A stretch of DNA of 64,000 nucleotides from Butyricicoccus intestinisimiae (GCF_018918345.1 NZ_JAHLQI010000001.1:62001-126000); one strand, 5' to 3'; positions 16,271-24,785 are shown, counted from the first letter of the stretch. The notes: generated from the letters alone by a model not told the origin. Translations and numbers: made by a program.

Positions 16271-16298
16271 AGCCCTGCCTGCTTTGGCGGGCAGGGCT
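16271..16298 (+). other. Intercistronic hairpin between leuA and leuC
   Basis: AGCCCTGCC (16271-16279) and GGCAGGGCT (16290-16298) form a 9-bp GC-rich hairpin with no T-run after it. It may stabilise mRNA ends or lower read-through; it is not a standard terminator. Confidence 0.6.
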
Positions 16299-16327
16299 GA
16301 TTCATATACAGAGGAGGTAAGCCACCT

Positions 16328-17590
16328 ATGGCAATGACAATGACACAGAAGATCCTTGCAAGCCACGCAGGACTGGAAAGCGTAACCGCAGGCCAGCTCA
16401 TCGAGGCAAATTTGGATCTGACCCTGGCAAATGATATTACCGGTCCGGTTGCAATCCGCGAAATGGAGAAGGCTGGATTTGAGCATGTATTCGACAAGAA
16501 TAAGATTGCGCTGGTTATGGACCATTTTGCACCGAATAAGGACATCAAGTCCGCAGAGCAGTGTCTGACCTGCCGCAATTTCTCCGGCAAGCACGAAATT
16601 GTGAATTTCTTCGACGTTGGACAGATGGGCATTGAGCACGCGCTGCTGCCGGAAAAGGGTCTGGTAGGCCCGGGTGAGCTGATTATTGGTGCGGACTCGC
16701 ATACCTGTACCTATGGTGCGCTGGGCGCATTCTCCACCGGCGTAGGCTCCACCGACCTCGCAGCAGGCATGGCAACCGGCAAGGCATGGTTCCGTGTTCC
16801 GTCCGCCATTAAATTTAATCTGACCGGCTCTCTGCCGAAATATGTTTCCGGCAAAGACGTCATTCTGCATATTATTGGCAAAATCGGCGTAGACGGCGCA
16901 CTGTATCGCTCGATGGAATTTGCTGGCGACGGCGTTGCCTCCCTGACCATGGATGACCGCTTTACTATTTGCAACATGGCAATTGAAGCCGGCGCAAAGA
17001 ACGGCATTTTCCCGGTAGACGATAAGACGCGTGCATACATCAAGGGCCGTGTAAACCGTGAGGTGACCGAGTTCGCAGCAGATCCGGATGCACAGTACGA
17101 TGAGGAGTACACCATCAATCTGTCCGAGCTGCGCCCGACCGTTGCTTGTCCGCATCTGCCGGAAAACACCAAAACCGTAGACGAGCTGGGTAAGATTGAG
17201 ATTCAGCAGTCCGTCATTGGTTCCTGCACCAATGGCCGCATTCAGGATATGCGCGATGCCGCAGCCATTTTGAAGGGCAGAAAGGTAAAGAGCAACGTTC
17301 GCACCATTGTTATTCCGGCAACACAGGAAATCTACCTGCAGTGCATCGAAGAAGGCTTGGCAAAGATTTTCGTGGAAGCGGGCGCCATTGTTTCCACGCC
17401 GACCTGCGGTCCGTGTCTGGGCGGTCATATGGGTATTTTGGCACATGACGAGAAGGCAATCTCTACGACGAACCGTAACTTTGTCGGTCGTATGGGACAT
17501 GTTTCTTCCGAAATCTATCTCGCCAATCCGGCTGTTGCAGCAGCTTCTGCTGTCACCGGCTATATCACCGATCCGGCAGAGCTGGACTAA
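16328..17590 (+). CDS. leuC: 3-isopropylmalate dehydratase, large subunit
   Basis: The 420-residue aconitase-type subunit isomerises 2- to 3-isopropylmalate together with LeuD. The three [4Fe-4S] cysteines are visible at about C300 (GSCTNGR), C360 and C363 ([11 protein letters not shown]). [25 protein letters not shown] is the characteristic substrate-side stretch. The length matches the shorter archaeal/clostridial LeuC form. AGGAGG lies 10 nt before the ATG. Confidence 0.95.
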   Translation: MAMTMTQKILASHAGLESVTAGQLIEANLDLTLANDITGPVAIREMEKAGFEHVFDKNKIALVMDHFAPNKDIKSAEQCLTCRNFSGKHEIVNFFDVGQMGIEHALLPEKGLVGPGELIIGADSHTCTYGALGAFSTGVGSTDLAAGMATGKAWFRVPSAIKFNLTGSLPKYVSGKDVILHIIGKIGVDGALYRSMEFAGDGVASLTMDDRFTICNMAIEAGAKNGIFPVDDKTRAYIKGRVNREVTEFAADPDAQYDEEYTINLSELRPTVACPHLPENTKTVDELGKIEIQQSVIGSCTNGRIQDMRDAAAILKGRKVKSNVRTIVIPATQEIYLQCIEEGLAKIFVEAGAIVSTPTCGPCLGGHMGILAHDEKAISTTNRNFVGRMGHVSSEIYLANPAVAAASAVTGYITDPAELD

Positions 17591-17604
17591 GGAGGTTTTT
17601 ACAC

Positions 17605-18102
17605 ATGAAAGCAAGAGGTTCTGTTTTTAAATATGGCGATAACGTCGATACCGACGTTATCATTCCGGCGCGCTATCTTAACATTGCAGATCCGGTAGAA
17701 CTGGCTACCCACTGCATGGAAGACATTGATACCGAATTCGTAAAGAACGTAAAGAAGGGCGATATTATGGTAGCAACCAAGAACTTTGGCTGCGGCTCTT
17801 CCCGTGAACATGCCCCGCAGGTTATCCGCGACAATGGCATTTCCTGCGTCATCGCATCTTCTTTTGCTCGCATTTTCTATCGTTCTTCTATCAACATCGG
17901 CCTGCCGATTATGGAGAGCGAAGAAGCTGCCAATGCAATCAGTGCAGGAGACGAGGTCGAGGTTGATTTTGATACCGGCGTTATCACCGATATCACAACC
18001 GGTCAGACGTTCCAGGCAGCAGCATTCCCGCCGTTCCTGCAGAACATCATTTCCGCAGGCGGTCTGCTCAAGAGCCTGAAAGAAAGAGAGGACAACAAGT
18101 AA
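17605..18102 (+). CDS. leuD: 3-isopropylmalate dehydratase, small subunit
   Basis: The 165-residue swivel-domain subunit pairs with LeuC. The N-terminal [20 protein letters not shown] and the [20 protein letters not shown] stretch are characteristic, as is [17 protein letters not shown]. The size matches the short LeuD that accompanies 420-residue LeuC proteins. Its stop shares one base with the leuB start (TAATG), so translation is coupled. Confidence 0.95.
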   Translation: MKARGSVFKYGDNVDTDVIIPARYLNIADPVELATHCMEDIDTEFVKNVKKGDIMVATKNFGCGSSREHAPQVIRDNGISCVIASSFARIFYRSSINIGLPIMESEEAANAISAGDEVEVDFDTGVITDITTGQTFQAAAFPPFLQNIISAGGLLKSLKEREDNK

Positions 18103-19178
18103 TGCAGTACAATATTGCGGTTATTAAGGGCGATGGTATCGGTCCGGAAATCGTTACAGAAGCAATGAAGGCAATGGAAGTTGTCGGTGAAAAGTTTGGC
18201 CACACTTTCAACTTTACCGAGTGCTATGCGGGCGGCAACGCCATTGACAAGTATGGCATTCCGCTGCCGCAGGAAACGCTGGATGTATGCAAGGCATCGG
18301 ATTCCGTTCTGCTGGGTGCTGTTGGCGGCCCGAAGTGGGACAGCGTTCCGTCTGATAAGCGTCCGGAGCGCGCGCTGCTGGGTCTGCGTTCCAATCTGGA
18401 GCTGTTTGTCAATCTGCGTCCGGCACAGATGCATGCCGCTCTGGCAGATGCTTGTCCGATTAAGCCGGAAATTATCGGTGACGGCTTTGATATTCTGGTT
18501 TGCCGCGAGCTGACCGGTGATGTTTACTTTGGTAAGCGCGGCCGCCGCGAGAGCGAGCTGGGCGAGACCGGCTGGGACGATATGAACTACTCCGTAACCG
18601 AGGTAGAACGCATTGGCCGCCGTGCATTTGACATGGCAATGAAGCGCAACAAGAAGCTGACCTCCGTGGACAAGGCAAACGTACTGGAGACCTCCCGTGT
18701 ATGGCGTGAGACCATGCACAAGCTGCGTGAGGAATATCCGGAAGTAGAATATCAGGATATGTATGTGGACAATGCTGCGATGCAGCTGGTTCGCAATCCG
18801 GGTCAGTTTGACGTCATCACGACTGGCAACTTGTTCGGTGATATTTTGTCCGACGAAGCAAGCATGATTACCGGTTCTATCGGTATGCTGCCGTCCGCTT
18901 CTATCGGCAAGACCAAGCTGGGTATGTATGAGCCGATTCACGGTTCTGCTCCGGATATCGCAGGCAAGGGCATTGCAAACCCAATTGCAACCATTCTGTC
19001 CTGCGCAATGATGCTGCGCTATTCGTTCGGTCTGGGCGAAGAGGCTGATTGCATCGAAGCAGCAGTGGAGAAGGCGTTGAATGACGGTCATCGCACCGCA
19101 GACATCGCAAAGGAAGGCGAAAAGGTTCTGTCTACCTCTGAGATGGGCGCAATTATCTGTGAAAACATCAAGGGATAA
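18102..19178 (+). CDS. leuB: 3-isopropylmalate dehydrogenase
   Basis: The 358-residue NAD+-dependent decarboxylating dehydrogenase makes 2-oxoisocaproate. It shows GDGIGPEIVTEAMKAM at the N-terminus, GAVGGPKWD, LRSNLELFVNLRP, the catalytic-region RELTGDVYFGKRGR, and the metal-binding TGNLFGDILSDEASM followed by EPIHGSAPDIAGKGIANPIATI. It closes the leu operon; a perfect terminator follows. Confidence 0.96.
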   Translation: MQYNIAVIKGDGIGPEIVTEAMKAMEVVGEKFGHTFNFTECYAGGNAIDKYGIPLPQETLDVCKASDSVLLGAVGGPKWDSVPSDKRPERALLGLRSNLELFVNLRPAQMHAALADACPIKPEIIGDGFDILVCRELTGDVYFGKRGRRESELGETGWDDMNYSVTEVERIGRRAFDMAMKRNKKLTSVDKANVLETSRVWRETMHKLREEYPEVEYQDMYVDNAAMQLVRNPGQFDVITTGNLFGDILSDEASMITGSIGMLPSASIGKTKLGMYEPIHGSAPDIAGKGIANPIATILSCAMMLRYSFGLGEEADCIEAAVEKALNDGHRTADIAKEGEKVLSTSEMGAIICENIKG

Positions 19179-19191
19179 TTCCTAGATAGAT

Positions 19192-19230
19192 AAAAACGGA
19201 GTCTAGTGTGATGCTAGACTCCGTTTTTGA
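19192..19230. terminator. Bidirectional terminator between leuB and the HD-Nudix gene
   Basis: A 15-bp perfect stem (19192-19206 with 19214-19228) is flanked by A- and T-runs. The stop codon of the converging minus-strand gene lies inside the stem. Confidence 0.88.
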
Positions 19231-20020
19231 TTTTTTGTAAAATTTCAATATCTGCCGGACAAAATTCAAATGCATTGATTTCAGCCGGTGTAATCCAACG
19301 CATATCGTGATGCTCGAGCATTTGAGGTGTGCCGGATGCGATTGCCGCGTCAAATAACGTCAGATGCACTGTCAAATCCGGATAGAAATGCGTGACTTCT
19401 GTGAAAACATCGCCGACGGAAAGTGTGACGGCAAGTTCTTCCTGACATTCCCGAATCAATGCCTGCTGCTTGGTCTCGCCGGCTTCTACTTTGCCGCCGA
19501 CAAATTCCCACAGCAATCCGCGCGCCTTGTTTTTTGGACGCTGACAAATCAAGAATCGCTTGTCTTGCCAGATGAGTGCCGCGACAACTTCTGTTGTTTT
19601 CAGAATCTGAATTGCGGTTTGATATTTCTCTCTGCGTGCCAGATCCGCCTGCGTCACAGTTGATAGCCGCGACAAATCGCTGTTGTGTGCAAGGTCCGCC
19701 AGCTTGACGCGGACAGCAATGGGATCACTGCGCAAATTGCGGATGTAATCTAAATACGGAACTTCTGGCTTGCGCGTCAGATGACAAATAGAATTCACAG
19801 CGCGTTCCGGAATGCCTGCCTGCATCAAGCTTTCAGCGGTCATCGGTGTGTCCTCTAAGACGTCGTGCAGCACAGCGACAATCGTGCTCAATTCATCTGG
19901 CATGTGCTCTGCAACGTGCAGCGGATGACAAATATACGGCAGACCTGCCTTGTCCGTTTGCCCGCGATGCGCTTGGTACGCAAGCTGTACCGCGAGATTG
20001 GTTTGCTTGGTATCAATCAT
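19214..20020 (-). CDS. Fusion of an alarmone-hydrolase-like HD domain and a Nudix hydrolase
   Basis: The 268-residue protein has two enzyme domains. Residues about 1-140 resemble the HD phosphohydrolase domain of SpoT/MESH1-type enzymes: AYQAHRGQTDKAGLPYICHPLHVA, the HD pair in VLHDVLEDT, and VRVKLADLAHNSD. These enzymes remove pyrophosphate from (p)ppGpp. Residues about 141-268 are Nudix, with the box GKVEAGETKQQALIRECQEEL and the MutT-like start VVAALIWQDKRFLICQRP. The role could be clearing damaged or signalling nucleotides; this is inference. It begins 2 nt after the NYN gene stop, so the two form an operon. Confidence 0.85.
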   Translation of the reverse strand: MIDTKQTNLAVQLAYQAHRGQTDKAGLPYICHPLHVAEHMPDELSTIVAVLHDVLEDTPMTAESLMQAGIPERAVNSICHLTRKPEVPYLDYIRNLRSDPIAVRVKLADLAHNSDLSRLSTVTQADLARREKYQTAIQILKTTEVVAALIWQDKRFLICQRPKNKARGLLWEFVGGKVEAGETKQQALIRECQEELAVTLSVGDVFTEVTHFYPDLTVHLTLFDAAIASGTPQMLEHHDMRWITPAEINAFEFCPADIEILQKIKNGV

Positions 20021-20022
20021 GG

Positions 20023-21417
20023 TTACTTCCCTTTGATTTGAATGGATGCTGTGCCGTCGTCGCCAATGACCAGAGAAAGCGATTTGACGTATTTTTGATA
20101 AAATTGATGCTTTTCCGTGTCCGACATGACTGCGCGTGTGGATGTATATAGATGATCCATCATGTCTGTGACATTCAGATCAATGTGTGCCGCCAGATAG
20201 CGTTTCATTTCCGTCAGCATGGCTGTGAGCTTGATGTCCTTGCCAGAGCCGGAATAGAAATCATCAATATAGCAATAGAAAATTCCGCTGTCATCTAGTG
20301 CTTCTTTCAGCTTGCCGCTGCATTTTTCGTGCTCTACCATGACGAGAAAGCGTGCTTCTTTCAATGTGCTGATGACGCTCCAATAGTCCGAATCACTGGC
20401 GACAATGACAAACGAATCAACATGGTTGGCATAGAATTCGCGCACCACATTGGCAGTCAAATGTGTATCGACAAGCGATTTGTCCTCCTTGAGCCGAGCA
20501 ACTTCGATGCGCTCAATGGGAATATCCGTGTGCTCCTGCAATACCTTCCAAGCGGAAGACGTATGTACATCATCAAACAGCATGATTTTTGAGATTTTAT
20601 CCCGCAGATAATCTTCCAAATCGTTCAGGGTAGCGCACAGATCGTAGGGGTCTGAATTTTCGCAGTCAACGACAATAACCGTATCGCGGCTTTCCGACAA
20701 AAAGTCATAAATATTATTTTTGACCGTGTTGTCGACGTTGGATACCTTGTTCAAATCGGAAAAATCATCCTCATGCCAACGATACAGCAGCGTAACAAAC
20801 TTTTTATCATTATACAAAATGTTTCCGTCATTTTGAAAAAATACCCAGTTGATATATGTTTGATACGGATAGCAGTCAAACGACGCATAATAATTATCCG
20901 ATGCCTGTTTGGTGCCGGTTTCCGTCAAGCCGTCCGGCATGATAAAAATATCCTTGATATAACGCCATTCCAGCCAGAGCGGAAAGAGATTTTTACAGTT
21001 GTTGATACGGTCGGAAATATATTTATTGATGTCTACGATGTACTGCGCCAGACGTGTATTTTTCTTTAACAGATTGATGCCCCAATTGCCGAGCTCATGA
21101 ATGCACTGCACCGGAATGTATTCCTTTAGGGAAGACAACAGCCGATAATTGTGAAAAACCTCTTGGTTCACGCGCTTGAAATTGCGGATAATTGCGGTTC
21201 GAACCATACATAGATCGCGAATGATACAGGCATTTCGATTGAATTTTAATTTTTGGTAAATGGCTATATCGGGTGCTTCGTGTTCGTTTTCAAAAATATG
21301 TTCTGGAACACCGATTAAAAAAGCAACAGTTGAAATGACGGTATAGGTACTGGTCGAGCTTTTTTCATGGTGAATCGGGCTTGCCGAGATTTCTGTAACA
21401 AGGTCAAGATTTTGCAT
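20023..21417 (-). CDS. NYN-domain protein (PIN-like putative ribonuclease)
   Basis: The 464-residue protein has no recognisable N-terminal half (about 1-230), then a PIN-like NYN domain at about 235-380. The domain shows acidic residues in VIVVDCENSDPYDL, the KIMLFDD strand, and VIVASDSDYWSVISTLKEA, the expected pattern for a metal-dependent nuclease fold. A C-terminal helical part follows. NYN proteins process or degrade RNA, but no substrate can be named. It is first in a two-gene operon with the HD-Nudix fusion. A sigma-A promoter lies upstream. Confidence 0.7.
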   Translation of the reverse strand: MQNLDLVTEISASPIHHEKSSTSTYTVISTVAFLIGVPEHIFENEHEAPDIAIYQKLKFNRNACIIRDLCMVRTAIIRNFKRVNQEVFHNYRLLSSLKEYIPVQCIHELGNWGINLLKKNTRLAQYIVDINKYISDRINNCKNLFPLWLEWRYIKDIFIMPDGLTETGTKQASDNYYASFDCYPYQTYINWVFFQNDGNILYNDKKFVTLLYRWHEDDFSDLNKVSNVDNTVKNNIYDFLSESRDTVIVVDCENSDPYDLCATLNDLEDYLRDKISKIMLFDDVHTSSAWKVLQEHTDIPIERIEVARLKEDKSLVDTHLTANVVREFYANHVDSFVIVASDSDYWSVISTLKEARFLVMVEHEKCSGKLKEALDDSGIFYCYIDDFYSGSGKDIKLTAMLTEMKRYLAAHIDLNVTDMMDHLYTSTRAVMSDTEKHQFYQKYVKSLSLVIGDDGTASIQIKGK

Positions 21418-21453
21418 GGTAATGATTGTCCTTTCTGAAAAGATTATAGTATT

Positions 21454-21482
21454 ATTGTATCGTATTTTAGATAAATTTTCAA
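21454..21482 (-). promoter_or_regulatory. Promoter of the NYN/HD-Nudix operon
   Basis: On the minus strand TTGAAA (complement of 21477-21482) and TACAAT (complement of 21454-21459) are 17 nt apart. Confidence 0.65.
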
Positions 21483-21565
21483 TCTTTATCTAATTATACC
21501 GCATCCGGCTTGTATTGTTTGTACAAAATGTGGTAAAATTTTATCAGGAGAGGATGGTGGAATAG

Positions 21566-22507
21566 TTGCAAAGGGATTTTATCACAGTTTTGACGGAAAA
21601 AGAAGTCAATATTGTAACGGATGAAACGCTTCGTGAAATGAAGAAGCACGGAACAGAGCGGTTTCCGTTTCAATACTATCAAGAGCATTTCAATTGGAAC
21701 CGGTTAGAAACGGTGGAGTGGCATTGGCATAGTGAGCTGGAGTTTGTAGAAATTTTGCAGGGGGCGATTGAATGCCACATCGGAGAGGAAATCATAGAGC
21801 TGCGAGAAGGAGATACTTTTTTTATCAACAGTGGTGTGATACATAAATATCAGGCGCCGAAGGTATGCAGAGAGAAGCAATGTATGTTTTCGGATATTTT
21901 GTTTCTGCCGGAAATCATCGCGCCGAATTCTTCTTTGATTTATGAAAAATATATTCGTCCCATTGTGCTGTATGGAAAACCATTTCTTGTCATGCGGCAG
22001 ACGCAGGCGTGGGAAGAATCGGTTCAAAATCTATACCATCATATTGTAAATGTCTGCTTGGCCGAGGAGGATTTGACAGAATTGCGCATACAAGCGGGTG
22101 TTTCAGAGTTGTGGACGCGGTTGTTTCATTATTTGTATCGAGAAGAATCGGAACAGCAGGAAAACAAAAATATTTTGGCACAGGCGCGGCTGCGAAAGAT
22201 GATGCAGTTTATTTGGGATCATTTTCATGAAAAAATCACGTTGGATGATATAGCGGCTTCTGCGAATATCAGCAAGAGCGCCGCGCTGCGTTGTTTTCGC
22301 TCGGGGATGCAGACATCGCCGGTCGGCTATTTGAACGATTTTCGTCTGAACCGTGCAAAGGAACTGTTATTGACCTCGCACAGCACAGTGTCAGAAATTG
22401 CGGTTTCTGTAGGATTTGACAATGTGGGATATTTTGACCGCGTATTCCGCCGTACATTTGGACTGACACCAAAACAATTTGCAAAGCAGGGCGGGGAGTG
22501 TGTGTGA
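21566..22507 (+). CDS. AraC family transcriptional regulator with cupin sensor
   Basis: The 313-residue protein has an N-terminal cupin-like ligand domain (about 45-130; VEWHWHSELEFVEILQGAIECHIG and REGDTFFINSGVIHKY) and a C-terminal pair of helix-turn-helices (about 210-308; ITLDDIAASANISKSAALRCFRSG and VSEIAVSVGFDNVGYFDRVFRRTFGLTPKQF). Regulators of this kind usually control sugar or stress genes. The start is a TTG at 21566 with a GA-rich stretch and GGTGG upstream; a later ATG at 21638 would cut only the N-terminal tail. The target is unknown because no metabolic gene adjoins it on the right. Confidence 0.85.
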   Translation: MQRDFITVLTEKEVNIVTDETLREMKKHGTERFPFQYYQEHFNWNRLETVEWHWHSELEFVEILQGAIECHIGEEIIELREGDTFFINSGVIHKYQAPKVCREKQCMFSDILFLPEIIAPNSSLIYEKYIRPIVLYGKPFLVMRQTQAWEESVQNLYHHIVNVCLAEEDLTELRIQAGVSELWTRLFHYLYREESEQQENKNILAQARLRKMMQFIWDHFHEKITLDDIAASANISKSAALRCFRSGMQTSPVGYLNDFRLNRAKELLLTSHSTVSEIAVSVGFDNVGYFDRVFRRTFGLTPKQFAKQGGECV

Positions 22508-22535
22508 AAATACACTCCTCGTTTCAAAAAAATGG

Positions 22536-22564
22536 TTGACAAAGGGTAGATTTTTTGGTATATT
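22536..22564 (+). promoter_or_regulatory. Promoter of tRNA-Val
   Basis: TTGACA (22536-22541), 17-nt spacer, TATATT (22559-22564), about 20 nt before the tRNA 5' end. Confidence 0.8.
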
Positions 22565-22585
22565 AATATCACTGTTTAGCGATAC

Positions 22586-22661
22586 GGACACTTAGCTCAG
22601 TTGGTAGAGCATCCGCTTGACGTGCGGAAGGTCAGCGGTTCGAGACCGTTAGTGTCCACCA
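22586..22661 (+). tRNA. tRNA-Val (anticodon GAC)
   Basis: The cloverleaf is complete: acceptor GGACACT/AGTGTCC, D-arm GCTC/GAGC, anticodon stem CCGC/GCGG with loop TTGACGT (anticodon GAC), T-arm AGCGG-TTCGAGA-CCGTT, discriminator A and encoded CCA. The 3' part from 22615 on is the prophage attachment core, so the present 3' half was brought in by the phage and restores the gene exactly. Confidence 0.95.
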
Positions 22662-22704
22662 AAACGAATCCCCTAGAATCTGCGCGGTTCTAGGGGATTT
22701 CTGC
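22615..22704. repeat. Prophage attachment site, left copy (tRNA end)
   Basis: A 90-bp stretch here is repeated without a difference at 58102-58191. It covers the anticodon-to-3' part of tRNA-Val plus the following terminator. The bases just outside differ (C versus T on the left, A versus T on the right), which sets the limits of identity. Confidence 0.95.
22667..22702 (+). terminator. Terminator of tRNA-Val inside the attachment core
   Basis: AATCCCCTAGAA (22667-22678) pairs perfectly with TTCTAGGGGATT (22688-22699), then TTCT. The same structure is copied at the right attachment site. Confidence 0.75.
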
Positions 22705-22808
22705 ATGTATTCGAAACTTTTAAGTAGAAATTGTTTTGAAATATGAAGATTTCTATTTTTCGGTTTAAGCGGTGTTAACCGCTGTATTTGGAGCTATTCC
22801 TGAAAATG

Positions 22809-22839
22809 TGTGGCAAAAATGTGGCAAAGATGTGGCAAA
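22809..22839 (+). repeat. Integrase arm-type repeats, left (three TGTGGCAAA)
   Basis: TGTGGCAAA occurs at 22809-22817, 22820-22828 and 22831-22839, an exact 11-bp period (one helical turn). Two more copies with the same period lie near the right end. Position between the attachment core and the integrase gene suggests arm-binding sites for the integrase N-terminal domain. Confidence 0.7.
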
Positions 22840-22844
22840 TAAAA

Positions 22845-23975
22845 TTATTCAAAATTCCAGATTGACGTTACATCAATCTGTGCTGCAAGCCGCTTGGCAT
22901 CATCGTTTTCGATGTGGCTGTAAATATTTGCGGTTGTCCGAATATCTGAGTGACCTAGTAAATATTGTGCTGTTTTCAGGTCATATCCGGCACGATGCAG
23001 CTGAGTTGCATATGTATGTCGCAGATAATGCGGCGTAATGGATTGGTCAATAGCGTGATTCACAACGGCGTTACGATATGTCTTTGCGCCGGCTGTCAAA
23101 TCCCACGTCCGCATGAAACTGTGCCAGAGCCGCCGAATTTTCGTCTCAGACATGCAGCTTCCATTTGCGTTGCGAAAAACAAAGCCGCGACGAATGTTGT
23201 GCGATTCGATGTATTGCAGCAGATCGGCACAGAGGTCATCCGGCAGCGGAACGCAGCGTGTGCTGCTTGATGTTTTTGTATCTTTTATCCGGCCGCTGTT
23301 GCCGGATGCGTATTCGACAGAATGCACGACATGGATCAACGAATCTGCCGTGTTGATGTCCTCAACGCGCAGAGCAACCGCCTCGCCGCGGCGCAAGCCA
23401 CACTGCAGCATAAGCCGCACCCACAAGCCGCCACGGTGTTTTCTTGCTGCCTGCATGAAAGTAGATATCTCTTGTGAGGTCAACGCCCTGCGCGTCTCTG
23501 CTGCGCTGCAAACAGGTCTCACAAGCTTGCGGGCGGGAGAGACTTCTATCAATCCGTCGATTTCGGCTCGTTCAAATATCTGCCGCAGGGTGCCCATCAA
23601 TTTATCCATGCTGGACTGCGAGCGAGCGGGGGAACGGTCCAATACCTCCTGCAAATGAAACGCTTTGACTTGCCGCAAATCCATGTGGCCAACGACGGGA
23701 CAAATGTGTTTGCGAAGCAGAATGTCATAGTTCCGCAACTGTGACACGCCAACACTTGGTTTTTTGTACTTTTCAAGCCAGGCATATGCGTACTGCTCCA
23801 CGGTAATGCCTTTGCCTACAACTTGCACGCCTTTTGCATACAGATTTCGGTAATACCGTACCTTTGCGTCAAATTCCTTTTTGTTATTGCTGCGAATTTC
23901 CTTCCTGATCGGCTTTCCGTCCGGTTTATTGCCGACTACAAATGTTTGCCTATATTTGTAAGACACAAAAACCAC
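22845..23975 (-). CDS. int: Tyrosine-type phage integrase
   Basis: The 376-residue recombinase has an N-terminal arm-binding part (about 1-60), a SAM-like core-binding domain (about 60-155), and the catalytic domain. The catalytic set is complete: Arg195 (GLRRGEA), Lys234 (TKT), His316 and Arg319 (HYLRHTYAT), His342 (GHSD) and Tyr352 (IYSH). It would join and resolve the 90-bp cores in tRNA-Val. The start is a GTG preceded by AAAGGAG. The gene points toward the attachment site. Length is normal for Tn916/phage-type integrases of Firmicutes. Confidence 0.95.
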   Translation of the reverse strand: MVFVSYKYRQTFVVGNKPDGKPIRKEIRSNNKKEFDAKVRYYRNLYAKGVQVVGKGITVEQYAYAWLEKYKKPSVGVSQLRNYDILLRKHICPVVGHMDLRQVKAFHLQEVLDRSPARSQSSMDKLMGTLRQIFERAEIDGLIEVSPARKLVRPVCSAAETRRALTSQEISTFMQAARKHRGGLWVRLMLQCGLRRGEAVALRVEDINTADSLIHVVHSVEYASGNSGRIKDTKTSSSTRCVPLPDDLCADLLQYIESHNIRRGFVFRNANGSCMSETKIRRLWHSFMRTWDLTAGAKTYRNAVVNHAIDQSITPHYLRHTYATQLHRAGYDLKTAQYLLGHSDIRTTANIYSHIENDDAKRLAAQIDVTSIWNFE

Positions 23976-24009
23976 TCCTTTTATTTACTCTTAAAATATG
24001 ATATAATAA

Positions 24010-24090
24010 AAGGGCTGAATATAACCTGGTCAAAAGTTTTTCAGCCCATGTCCCGTTTCGGTGCTACCAACACCGGAGCGGGATTTTTTT
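24010..24090 (+). ncRNA. Candidate short RNA between integrase and Fic gene
   Basis: On the plus strand a TATAAT box at 24003-24008 is followed by two hairpins. The first is GGGCTGAA paired with TTCAGCCC (about 24012-24047). The second is TCCCGTTTCGGTG with CACCGGAGCGGGA (24051-24083), which ends in seven T. Both neighbours are on the minus strand, so no coding gene explains this terminator direction. The -35 is weak. It could be a small RNA antisense to the integrase leader; the alternative is that the stems only belong to the minus-strand integrase leader, where TTGACC and TATTAT are 19 nt apart. Confidence 0.35.
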
Positions 24091-24092
24091 AT

Positions 24093-24761
24093 TTACTGCA
24101 TTTCGATTCCTTGTATTGTGTGCTGATACAGAAATTCTTTCAAGTCTGCGCTGCTGCCGGTGTTGTAATATTGCAGCAGCAATGTATTGAACTGCTCCAT
24201 GTGCTTGTCTGTAATGGTAAGGATACCGGCACCGGCAGAGACAAGAATCTTGTTTGCGAGGGTCATGCTGGTGCGCTTGTTTCCATCCCAAAAGAATTGG
24301 CCGCGTGCGCCCCACACGAACGCCTCCAGTGCTTTTTCTGTGGCGGTCATATCAGTATTATTTATCAGTGCATGAAGTGCGTCGGACACTTCCTCATAGA
24401 CAGGAACAGGCGGCATATAATCTGTACCGGAGATTCCAACGGAACCGGTGCGCAGTACGCCCCATTCCAGAGCTTCATTGCGTGCAATGAATTCATTGAG
24501 CTTGCACAGATATTCCAGCGTGACCGGCGCATCTATTGTCTTGACCAGGTACTTCCATGCATCACGCATGTTCAAAATCGCCTGTATGTCATCCAACTGG
24601 ACATTCGGAACATTGACACCGTTCAAGATGGTCTGTGTCTGCGGAAATGTGACCGCTCTGTTTTCCATTTTCATACCGCAGTAAATGTTTTCGTCCCACT
24701 TCTTTTTTGCGAGAAATAAGCTTTGCTGCGGCGTCAGATGGTATTTATCTTCAAAATGCAT
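24093..24761 (-). CDS. Fic-domain protein with altered active site
   Basis: The 222-residue protein has the Fic fold signature, but the core reads Q155-F-F-W-D-G-N-K-R163 where active Fic enzymes have H-P-F-x-D/E-G-N-x-R. The catalytic histidine is glutamine and the second arginine is methionine (position 166). An inhibitory-helix-like segment with E33-N34 (KMENRAVTFPQT) lies N-terminal, as in class II Fic proteins. Active relatives attach AMP or other groups to proteins; this one may be inactive, use another chemistry, or only bind nucleotide. GGAGGTGA precedes the ATG. It is last of a three-gene minus-strand cargo unit beside the integrase. Confidence 0.8.
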   Translation of the reverse strand: MHFEDKYHLTPQQSLFLAKKKWDENIYCGMKMENRAVTFPQTQTILNGVNVPNVQLDDIQAILNMRDAWKYLVKTIDAPVTLEYLCKLNEFIARNEALEWGVLRTGSVGISGTDYMPPVPVYEEVSDALHALINNTDMTATEKALEAFVWGARGQFFWDGNKRTSMTLANKILVSAGAGILTITDKHMEQFNTLLLQYYNTGSSADLKEFLYQHTIQGIEMQ

Positions 24762-24785
24762 ATTTATATCACCTCCGTAATGCGT

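Noticed and set aside
14746-16632. A 628-codon minus-strand open frame opposite leuA and leuC
   Set aside because: It mirrors codon structure of leuA/leuC, has no ribosome site, and encodes no recognisable protein. The leu genes are certain.
22809-22839. Short direct repeats as a CRISPR array
   Set aside because: Units are 9 bp with 2-bp gaps and occur at both prophage ends; no cas genes. Better explained as integrase arm sites. No CRISPR array was seen anywhere in the window.
24093-24761. Active AMP-transferring Fic toxin
   Set aside because: The catalytic His is Gln and no obvious small antitoxin gene is adjacent; activity cannot be assumed.
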